Shown one piece after another: positions 1 to 5,483 of a DNA stretch of 18,917 nt. Within the stretch, counting starts at the first letter, position 1, and each line of letters opens with the position of its first letter. The notes beneath the pieces are model-generated. The model searched no databases and was not told where the DNA came from. It was given only the letters and a program-made list of their open reading frames with translations. The stretch is from JACPKO01 sp964406775. Lineage in GTDB: Bacteria; Patescibacteriota; Microgenomatia; Daviesbacterales; UBA10151. The stretch covers positions 1 through 18,917 of the forward strand of contig CAYOSW010000022.1 of NCBI GenBank assembly GCA_964406775.1, in the 5' to 3' direction. The translations under genes and the position numbers were made by a program.

Positions 1-590
1 GATGTTTTTTGACCGATCGCAACATAAATACAAATCACGTCCTTCTGGTTAATAATGGTATCAATTGCTATCGTGGTTTTTCCGGTGTTTCTGTCACCGA
101 TGATAAGTTCCCGCTGTCCGCGTCCGATCGGGATTAAAGCATCAATCGATTTAATACCGGTTTGAAGAGGTACCGAAACGGATTTACGGGTAATAACCCC
201 GGGGGCAATTTTCTCAACAGGATAATTTTTGTCGGACTTAATCTTGCCTTTTCCATCTATCGGTTCACCCAGAGCGTTTACAACACGGCCGACCATTCCT
301 TCTCCGACGGGAACCTGGAGAATCTTACCGGTTGTTTTTACGGAATCGCCTTCTTTAACCGAATTATTCTCTCCGAAGATAACCGCTCCAACGTTATACG
401 ATTCAAGATTCAGCGCAAGTCCTGAAACACCGGACTCAAATTCAACAAGTTCGGATGATTGAACTTCGGAAAGGCCTTCAATTCGGGCAATACCGTCACC
501 GACTTCGGTAACAACCCCGACATTCTCTTTTTTCGCCTTAAATTTAAGGCCTTTAATCTCGTTTTCAATATCTGAAATAACATTAGCCAT
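1..590 (-). CDS. atpA: ATP synthase F1 subunit alpha, N-terminal part (cut by window edge)
   Basis: The alpha subunit forms, with beta, the catalytic hexamer of the F1 head of ATP synthase at the cytoplasmic face of the membrane. About 196 N-terminal residues are visible from an ATG at 588-590; the rest lies beyond base 1. The beta-barrel domain (roughly residues 20-95, with GDGIARIEGL and GEGMVGRVVNALGEPIDGKG) leads into the nucleotide-binding domain, whose P-loop reads GDRNTGKT at residues 165-172 (bases 75-98). GRVVNALGEPID and the P-loop with Arg-Asn are alpha rather than beta hallmarks. The start codon overlaps the end of atpH by 8 bases, so translation is probably coupled. It is last in the visible atpB-E-F-H-A order; gamma, beta and epsilon would be expected beyond the edge. 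Identification is secure. Confidence 0.97.
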   Translation of the reverse strand, partial: MANVISDIENEIKGLKFKAKKENVGVVTEVGDGIARIEGLSEVQSSELVEFESGVSGLALNLESYNVGAVIFGENNSVKEGDSVKTTGKILQVPVGEGMVGRVVNALGEPIDGKGKIKSDKNYPVEKIAPGVITRKSVSVPLQTGIKSIDALIPIGRGQRELIIGDRNTGKTTIAIDTIINQKDVICIYVAIGQKT

Positions 591-981
591 TTATAATTGT
601 CTCCTTGAGTTGCTCAACACGGCTTTTCAGCGAGTTGTCAAAAATAATGTCTCCAATTCTAACCTTAACTCCACCCAAAAGTGAAGAGTCAACTTCTTCG
701 CGGGTTTCAAGTATCTGATATTCCTTTTTAAATGCTGATTCAATATTTACCAGTTCGGATCTAGGGATTTTAACTACCGAATCAACAGTTAGAACTGTTT
801 TTGCGGTCTCGCGTTTGATCGCCTGCAAATAAAAATTTAAGCTGATGATTGCTTCGTTTAACGGTAGTGCTTTAAAAGATTTAACGAATTTACGCGCAAT
901 CACGGCATCAAGTGCGCCTTTTTTGAAGCTTAATTGCGCTGCTTTTATTGCCTGTTTTTTAAGTGTTTTTATTGATTTCAT
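583..981 (-). CDS. atpH: ATP synthase F1 subunit delta, short form
   Basis: Delta (OSCP) links the top of the F1 head to the peripheral stalk. Only 132 residues are encoded, against roughly 175-185 in typical bacteria. The C-terminal part carries the family signature: GGVKVRIGDIIFDNSLKSRVEQLKE (residues about 103-127; pieces GGVKVRIGD and DNSLKSRVEQLK). The N-terminal half is basic and helical but too short for the complete six-helix domain that binds alpha. The ATG lies 3 bases after the atpF stop and the stop overlaps atpA by 8 bases, which supports both the family call and the short length. I see no upstream in-frame extension, because atpF immediately precedes it. Family call secure from motif plus operon position. 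Confidence 0.9.
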   Translation of the reverse strand: MKSIKTLKKQAIKAAQLSFKKGALDAVIARKFVKSFKALPLNEAIISLNFYLQAIKRETAKTVLTVDSVVKIPRSELVNIESAFKKEYQILETREEVDSSLLGGVKVRIGDIIFDNSLKSRVEQLKETIING

Positions 982-984
982 TGT

Positions 985-1485
985 TTATGACTTTATCGTC
1001 TTAACTGCTTCGTCAACTAGTCTCTGGTGAGATTTAGCATCCAAAGCTTTTCCTAATACTTTCTCAAGGCTCAGTTCTATCATAGAAGCGACTTCAGTTT
1101 TAACTTCCGTTGTCATCTTGTCGCGCTCTCCGGCTATCATACGCGCACCTTCAGCCATCATATTATCCATATCCTCTTTAGCTTTTGCGTGTGAATCGGC
1201 AACAATTTGGTTAGCGCTGGCGGTTGCTTCGGCAATAATCTTTTTGCCCTCATCGATAGCTTCATTAATTACTTTCTCGCGTTTAATTTCGGTTTCCTCT
1301 AATTCTTTTTGGATCTTTTCCGCGTTAAGTAAGCTTTCCTCAATTCTTCTTTTCCTCTCCTCAAGAACCTTTAAAATGGGTTTATAAAGGAGCTTCTGAA
1401 GGATAAAAAGCAGCACCAAAAAGTTAACAATTTGGGCCGCTAAAAGTATAGGTTGAACACCAAAATCAGCTAATATTTTTTCCAT
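985..1485 (-). CDS. atpF: ATP synthase F0 subunit b
   Basis: Subunit b forms the peripheral stalk: one N-terminal membrane helix and a long cytoplasmic coiled coil that reaches delta. The chosen ATG at 1483-1485 gives 166 residues beginning MEKILADFGVQP, with a hydrophobic segment at about residues 11-32 (LLAAQIVNFLVLLFILQKLL) and a heptad-rich, charged region from about 38 to the end. The reading frame stays open upstream to 1545, but the extra 20 residues consist of a TRDTF-type repeat encoded by a hairpin element (see 1512-1589) and are almost certainly untranslated. Only a weak Shine-Dalgarno-like purine run (GAAGAA) precedes the chosen start. Length and layout fit the family. One b gene is seen; no second b-type gene is present nearby. 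Confidence 0.93.
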   Translation of the reverse strand: MEKILADFGVQPILLAAQIVNFLVLLFILQKLLYKPILKVLEERKRRIEESLLNAEKIQKELEETEIKREKVINEAIDEGKKIIAEATASANQIVADSHAKAKEDMDNMMAEGARMIAGERDKMTTEVKTEVASMIELSLEKVLGKALDAKSHQRLVDEAVKTIKS

Positions 1486-1511
1486 AATAATTCTTCGTGT
1501 ACCAAATGTAT

Positions 1512-1589
1512 CACGAGTATCAAAAGTATCACGGGTAGGAATCAAAATAATTAATCCCTGTGGTACGCGTGGTACCCTTGATACCCGTG
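1512..1589 (-). repeat. Imperfect 26-bp inverted repeat (hairpin) between atpE and atpF
   Basis: Arms at 1512-1537 and 1564-1589 are separated by a 26-base loop. Read as minus-strand RNA, the outer 12 bases (CACGGGTATCAA against TTGATACTCGTG) pair completely with one G-U wobble, and pairing continues inward with two further G-U pairs and two mismatches over 26 positions. Each arm is itself built of degenerate repeats of about 18 bases rich in GATAC and CGTG, so the element is an inverted array of short units. It lies wholly in the 111-base gap between the atpE stop and the preferred atpF start. No T-run follows, so it is not a standard terminator; it may protect or process the mRNA. Confidence 0.75.
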
Positions 1590-1596
1590 CTACTCC

Positions 1597-1800
1597 CTAT
1601 TTTGTGAATGCTATAACCAATGCGTAAATCGCAATAGCCTCAGCAAAAGCCATTCCTAAAAGCATCGCAGGTAAAATCTTTGCTTGCGCATCAGGATTTC
1701 TGCCGATAGCTTCCATAGCTTTCATACCAATTAAGCCGATCGCAAAAGCGGGCGCAATTGATCCGATACCGATAGCTAAAGCGCTAGGTAAATGTTCCAA
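1597..1800 (-). CDS. atpE: ATP synthase F0 subunit c
   Basis: The c subunit forms the rotor ring that carries ions through F0. Sixty-seven residues make the expected hairpin: helix 1 about residues 7-30, the polar loop RNPDAQ at 34-39, helix 2 about 43-65. The ion-carrying carboxylate is Glu54 (FAEAIAIY). The residues that bind sodium in Na+-type rings (a Gln in helix 1 and Ser/Thr next to the Glu) are absent: Ile21 and Ala55 occupy those positions, so proton coupling is likely. In helix 1 the usual GxGxGxG packing series reads S14-x-A16-x-A18-x-A20-x-G22. Translation starts at TTG, backed by a perfect Shine-Dalgarno (AAAGGAGG, 9 bases away), the strongest in the operon, consistent with the many copies of c needed. 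Confidence 0.96.
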   Translation of the reverse strand: MEHLPSALAIGIGSIAPAFAIGLIGMKAMEAIGRNPDAQAKILPAMLLGMAFAEAIAIYALVIAFTK

Positions 1801-1809
1801 ATTATTTAT

Positions 1810-1817
1810 CCTCCTTT
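1810..1817 (-). promoter_or_regulatory. Strong ribosome binding site of atpE, deciding a TTG start
   Basis: On the minus strand AAAGGAGG lies 9 bases before TTG at 1798-1800. No ATG or GTG in frame is better placed, and the protein from TTG has the length expected of subunit c. Confidence 0.88.
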
Positions 1818-1830
1818 CTTCAAAGAATAA

Positions 1831-2571
1831 TTAGTGAGCTTCATGTTTCTCCGAAAGGAGAACCATGAATACAAGCGTCAGCATCATAAATACTGCTGCT
1901 TGTACAAATGCCACTATAATTTCCAAAAAGTAAAAGGGCAAAGGCACAATAAAAGCGAAGAGGCCCGCAATCGTCGCCAATACAACTTCGCCGGCGAATA
2001 TATTACCAAAAAGCCTCATCGAAAGCGAGAGGATTTTTGTAAATTCCGAAACAATCTCAAGAAGTCCAACAAAGAGAAAAATAGGATTTAGGGAAAACCA
2101 TTTCGAAAGATAACCTTTTATTCCTAAATAGCGCACGGCAAAAAAATGTGTTGCGACTGCGGATACCAGCGCCAATCCCAAAGTCATATTCAAATCGGAG
2201 TTGATGGACCGGAGAATCGGAACGAAAGTTTCGTGACCGTCGATATACTCATAAAACCCGACCGTCGCAAACCCGGGGAAGAGTCCGAAGATATTAGCTA
2301 CCGCTATATAAATGAAGAACGTAACGACTATCGGGAAAAAAGTTTTTGTTTTAGAGCCCGCAAGATCGGACACAGTCGAGTAGGCTCCTTCAATAATCAG
2401 CTCCATAAAATTCTGAAGTCCGGCGGGAACCAAAGCGGCACTTCTTCCTGCTAAGAAAGCAACAACGGAGAGAAAAGCAATAACCAGCCAGGAAACCAGT
2501 AATGTATTGGTAATAGGTAAGGGCCCGATATGGCCTAAAGTCTCGGCCGAGAGTACTATTGAATGTTCCAT
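1831..2571 (-). CDS. atpB: ATP synthase F0 subunit a
   Basis: Subunit a holds the two half-channels that pass protons to the c ring. The 246-residue protein has the family's hydrophobic helices and ends in the conserved pair: the penultimate membrane region with SLSMRLFGNIFAGEV, in which Arg186 is the essential arginine facing Glu54 of subunit c, and the last helix with AFVQAAVFMMLTLVFM, in which Gln224 corresponds to the conserved C-terminal glutamine. FPxVxTFFIYIAxANIFGLFPG (about residues 79-100) is also typical. The ATG at 2569-2571 follows the operon promoter by only 16 bases and has no real Shine-Dalgarno. The stop lies 30 bases before the atpE start. No atpI is seen upstream. Confidence 0.95.
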   Translation of the reverse strand: MEHSIVLSAETLGHIGPLPITNTLLVSWLVIAFLSVVAFLAGRSAALVPAGLQNFMELIIEGAYSTVSDLAGSKTKTFFPIVVTFFIYIAVANIFGLFPGFATVGFYEYIDGHETFVPILRSINSDLNMTLGLALVSAVATHFFAVRYLGIKGYLSKWFSLNPIFLFVGLLEIVSEFTKILSLSMRLFGNIFAGEVVLATIAGLFAFIVPLPFYFLEIIVAFVQAAVFMMLTLVFMVLLSEKHEAH

Positions 2572-2587
2572 TTCTTTTTGCCAGAGT

Positions 2588-2617
2588 ATTTTAAGGCTAA
2601 ACCCGATTTGGCGTCAA
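2588..2617 (-). promoter_or_regulatory. Predicted promoter of the atp operon
   Basis: On the minus strand a -35 box TTGACG (2612-2617) and a -10 box TAAAAT (2588-2593) are separated by 18 bases. Transcription would start about 6-10 bases before the atpB ATG, giving a very short leader. Read-through from the gene upstream is also possible, since no terminator is seen between them. Confidence 0.6.
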
Positions 2618-2636
2618 TGAGGAACTCTGAGGGACT

Positions 2637-3734
2637 TCAGTCGATAATTGAAATCCTGAGGTAAGTATCAATCCACCCGCGCTCGGTAAAAAACGGGCAT
2701 CTGTAAAGTTTTTCGACATCGGCAATTTCGGTAACCAGACAAAGATTCTGTATGTCGGAATCGCCTGTTACAACCTTACACTCTGAGGGAGCAAGCTCCG
2801 GAACTTCGCTTACAAAATGCTCGTGGGTTAAGTTTTTGCCGTGATTTATTTTAACTTCTCTTTCATTAAGAAATGCTATCCCTGACGCCACCTCCGAATA
2901 GTAGGTGTACCACAAAGACCAGGCAAGGGAACTATTAATTTTTGAAGTCTCGTGAAATATCCAATCGGGCTTTGCCTGAGAAAGAGTATTAACAAAAACC
3001 TCCAATCTTCTTAAAACAGTTAAAAATCCCTGATCTACATTCAGGCCTGAATACATAACCCTCCTGCCTTCAGCTACGTCCTCCGATACCAGAAGCTCTC
3101 TTACCAGCTCCTTTGCTTCCTCGCTTAAAGTGTCGGCTCCTCTATCTTCGTTCGGATATTTACTTAAGTCTATTTTGGGAGACAACCGTTCAGCCTTAGT
3201 AAGAATTGTTCTTCTCGCGGTTTGGTAAAAACCGACAAAAGCGTCCGCAATTTCCGGCCCTTCCGGTCCGGCTTCACTATGAGCGTCCAGAATTTTAACG
3301 GCATTTCTGTAGGAAGGTTTTATAAAAGGAGTTACCAGAGCTAGTGTCAATAAAGGTTCCATATTACCCATACCTCCGATTTCGCCAAGTTCAAATAAAT
3401 CTTCGGGCTGTGCATCTAAAACCTCGGATAAAAAACCGCTCAAATTCTGATCCGTCCTTCTAATACCCGAAAGCTTTGCGGTTTCCGCTCCTGCCCCGGC
3501 TATTGCTGTCAGGTTTTGCAGAGTAAGCATTGATACTTCTGACATTGCGATAACGGCCCGTGCGGTTCTGAGGTTAATTCCTGAAGAACCGAAATCAATA
3601 TCTGCTCGATAAGGGGAAACTATGTGCATATCGGGGTCATATGATTTTGTGAAAGCCCGGTAAAGCAGGGGATTTTCCGGATCTTTTTTAAACCGTGTAT
3701 CTGCCCAAATATAGCGGGGGAGTTCAACTTGCAT
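2637..3734 (-). CDS. Unrecognised 365-residue protein upstream of the ATP synthase operon
   Basis: I do not recognise this family. The protein is soluble-looking: no signal peptide, no membrane segment and mixed charged helices throughout. It begins MQVELPRYIWADTRF and contains a small-residue stretch IAGAGAETAKLSG (about residues 78-90), a Gly-rich GEIGGMGNMEP (about 117-127) and an aromatic run WSLWYTYYSEVASG. No catalytic motif that I can name is visible. Base composition resembles the neighbours, so it is probably a resident gene. It has its own predicted promoter with a -10 box 8 bases before the ATG and no Shine-Dalgarno. It ends 65 bases before atpB, in the same direction, so it could be co-transcribed with the atp genes, but nothing in the sequence ties it to ATP synthase. 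Confidence 0.85.
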   Translation of the reverse strand: MQVELPRYIWADTRFKKDPENPLLYRAFTKSYDPDMHIVSPYRADIDFGSSGINLRTARAVIAMSEVSMLTLQNLTAIAGAGAETAKLSGIRRTDQNLSGFLSEVLDAQPEDLFELGEIGGMGNMEPLLTLALVTPFIKPSYRNAVKILDAHSEAGPEGPEIADAFVGFYQTARRTILTKAERLSPKIDLSKYPNEDRGADTLSEEAKELVRELLVSEDVAEGRRVMYSGLNVDQGFLTVLRRLEVFVNTLSQAKPDWIFHETSKINSSLAWSLWYTYYSEVASGIAFLNEREVKINHGKNLTHEHFVSEVPELAPSECKVVTGDSDIQNLCLVTEIADVEKLYRCPFFTERGWIDTYLRISIID

Positions 3735-3742
3735 TTGTGCCT

Positions 3743-3751
3743 ATTATACCA
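3743..3751 (-). promoter_or_regulatory. Extended -10 promoter for the 365-residue gene; leaderless mRNA likely
   Basis: On the minus strand TGG-TATAAT ends 8 bases before the ATG at 3732-3734. The -10 is a consensus match with a TGn extension, while the -35 position (17 bases upstream) is a poor TTTTTC. Transcription would begin at or within a base or two of the start codon; no Shine-Dalgarno exists. Confidence 0.65.
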
Positions 3752-3789
3752 TATAATATCCCATAGAAAAAAATTTGGTGTGTCAGGCA

Positions 3790-3818
3790 TTGACAAAAGA
3801 CTGGAAGAAAAATAAAAT
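3790..3818 (+). promoter_or_regulatory. Strong sigma70-like promoter of the RND export operon
   Basis: TTGACA (3790-3795) and TAAAAT (3813-3818) are separated by exactly 17 bases, the best promoter in the window. It gives a leader of about 55-60 bases, unlike the near-leaderless genes elsewhere. The leader can form a hairpin: CAGA-AGTAA (3822-3830) with TTACT-C-TCTG (3847-3856, one bulged C). Whether this has a regulatory role is unknown. Confidence 0.75.
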
Positions 3819-3882
3819 TCCCAGAAGTAATTTATCTTCGGTTAATTTACTCTCTGCCCCAAACACTGTTTAAGAATTCAAT

Positions 3883-5391
3883 ATGAAATTTAAGGCTAAA
3901 AGACGTACTCAAATCAAACAATTTTATTTAAGTGTCAGCAATCCCATACAAAAAACCAAAAGGTCTTTTGCATTTGCAGGCAAGCAGTCAAAAATTATTT
4001 CAGGCAAAGCAGTTTCTTTTTTAAAGAGCAGACCTTTTACGGGTTTTTTTGCGGTTCTACTATTGTTGGCTATATTAATAGTACTCGGGAATACTGCCTT
4101 TAAGCCCAAACCTTTGGTAGAAGAAAAAGGCAGCGGAGTAAAACAGGTTGAAACTTTCAAAATCGGAACTTCACCAAAAGTTTCAGTTCAGGCAAAAGTC
4201 GAGAAAACAGGGGTAATAAAGATAGTCGCACAAGCGCCGGGAATTGTTTCTTCTATTAATACATACGAGGGTGAGTTAGTTGAGCGCGGAAGAAACTTAA
4301 TTTCGCTTTCAAGCAATTATTACGGCGGAAATGCAGCCTCAATTGGCAGACAGATAGCTCAAAACCAATTTAATCTCTCAAAACAAACTCTTGACACTCA
4401 AAAAGAAATTATCGAAAAACAGAGAAAAATTGCTGAAAGATCCGATTCTAATAACGACGAAATGCGGGATATTGCCAATAAATCTCTTGACGAATCGCGT
4501 TCTCTTTTGGACTTAAACGAATCACTCCTCGGAACAATTAATTCAAATCTGACTCAATATACGGCAACAAATTCGGCCGGAATTAACGATACCTTAATTT
4601 TCCAGACTAACAGCCAGAAATCCCAGCTTTTAGCAGCGGTAAACCAATTGAAAAACGGTATCAGAAATACCGAACTGGCAGCAGGAACGGATAAACCGCC
4701 TGCAGATCTTTCAAATTTGCAAAGAGAAATTACATTAAAAAATTTAGAGATTCAGGAAAAATCCCTTCTTGTCGGACTCGAAGTTGCTAAATTACAGCTC
4801 GCGCTTGCCTCTGTCAACGAAGCAACTATGTATCCCGCAACTCCATTTAAAGGGGTTGTTGAAAAAGTACACGTTACGGTCGGTGAATCAGTAAACCCCG
4901 GAACGACTCTAGTTACGGTTTCCGGTGTCGAAGGAAAAATCATTCTGGATGCTAAGGTCCCTGCAAGTGCTGCTAAAAATATATCTAAGCTTGAGGAAAG
5001 CGAAATAACTGTTAACGGAAAAATTATTAAAGCTATGCCTGCTTATGTTTCAAGTGAAGCAACCGAAGGTCAGCTTTACTCAGTTATTTATCATATACCC
5101 GATGAATATCAAGAATTCTTTACCGACGGAGGATTTGTAACAGTTTCAATTCCTGTCGGCAGTCCGGATTCAAACTCGGTAGTGCCTTTTATTCCTCTGG
5201 ATTCAATTTTCCAAACCCAGGAAGAATCAACTGTGTATTTAATCAAAGATGGAAAAGCAGAGGCCAGAAAAGTCGGTCTGGGAGAAGTTCAAGGTTCATT
5301 TGTTGCTGTGACTGAGGGTATCGGAAAAGACGATGAAATAATCTTAAGCAGAAATGTCGTTGAAGGAGATACTGTAAAAATAAACCAATAA
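3883..5391 (+). CDS. Membrane fusion protein (HlyD/AcrA type) of an RND export system
   Basis: Periplasmic adaptor family proteins connect an inner-membrane pump to the exterior. The 502 residues begin with a strongly basic cytoplasmic segment of about 50 residues, then one membrane helix (about 52-69, FTGFFAVLLLLAILIVLGN). Outside follow the first lipoyl half (about 110-145), a long helical hairpin (about 150-315, Gln/Lys/Glu/Leu-rich), the second lipoyl half PFKGVVEKVHVTVGESVNPG (321-340), a beta-barrel (about 350-430) and a membrane-proximal domain to the end. The cytoplasmic tail is unusually long. In a cell without an outer membrane the hairpin could not dock to a TolC channel in the usual way. 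The ATG has only a weak AAG-type ribosome site. The last codons lie inside the left arm of a hairpin repeat shared with the gap before the pump gene. Confidence 0.88.
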   Translation: MKFKAKRRTQIKQFYLSVSNPIQKTKRSFAFAGKQSKIISGKAVSFLKSRPFTGFFAVLLLLAILIVLGNTAFKPKPLVEEKGSGVKQVETFKIGTSPKVSVQAKVEKTGVIKIVAQAPGIVSSINTYEGELVERGRNLISLSSNYYGGNAASIGRQIAQNQFNLSKQTLDTQKEIIEKQRKIAERSDSNNDEMRDIANKSLDESRSLLDLNESLLGTINSNLTQYTATNSAGINDTLIFQTNSQKSQLLAAVNQLKNGIRNTELAAGTDKPPADLSNLQREITLKNLEIQEKSLLVGLEVAKLQLALASVNEATMYPATPFKGVVEKVHVTVGESVNPGTTLVTVSGVEGKIILDAKVPASAAKNISKLEESEITVNGKIIKAMPAYVSSEATEGQLYSVIYHIPDEYQEFFTDGGFVTVSIPVGSPDSNSVVPFIPLDSIFQTQEESTVYLIKDGKAEARKVGLGEVQGSFVAVTEGIGKDDEIILSRNVVEGDTVKINQ

Positions 5392-5469
5392 TCCAATGCC
5401 AAATAAACCAATTCCCAATAAAAAGACATTGGGCATTTGTATATTGGGTTATTTGTTTATTGGTTTATT
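5379..5469 (+). repeat. Hairpin made of inverted CCAAT/ATTGG repeats between adaptor and pump genes
   Basis: The outer arms AATAAACCAATAA (5379-5391) and TTATTGGTTTATT (5457-5469) are perfect 13-base complements. The centre is a second perfect stem, CCCAAT (5414-5419) with ATTGGG (5428-5433), around an 8-base loop. The stretch between pairs partially, so about 30 of some 41 positions per arm can pair. The left arm holds four CCAAT and the right arm three ATTGG. The left arm contains the adaptor's stop codon and the right arm contains an alternative TTG start for the pump. No T-run follows. It resembles the atpE-atpF hairpin in architecture but not in sequence. Confidence 0.8.
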
Positions 5470-5483
5470 ACACGCCCCAAACT

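Noticed and set aside
1486..1545. A 20-residue N-terminal extension of subunit b
   Set aside because: It is encoded by the hairpin repeat (TRDTF-type repetition) and b subunits normally start just before the membrane helix, as with ATG 1485.
1597..1800. Link between the c subunit lysine and the methyltransferase at the right edge (FAM173-like)
   Set aside because: Lys41 is two positions off the lysine methylated in human c subunit when aligned on the helix 2 glutamate, and the methyltransferase is only a fragment.
3847..3875. Second, near-leaderless promoter for the adaptor gene (TTACTC, 17 bases, TTAAGA)
   Set aside because: The -10 is a poor match, and an excellent promoter exists at 3790-3818.
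5460..5483. TTG start of the RND pump
   Set aside because: It lies in the right arm of the hairpin and has no ribosome site; ATG 5484 gives a natural N-terminus.
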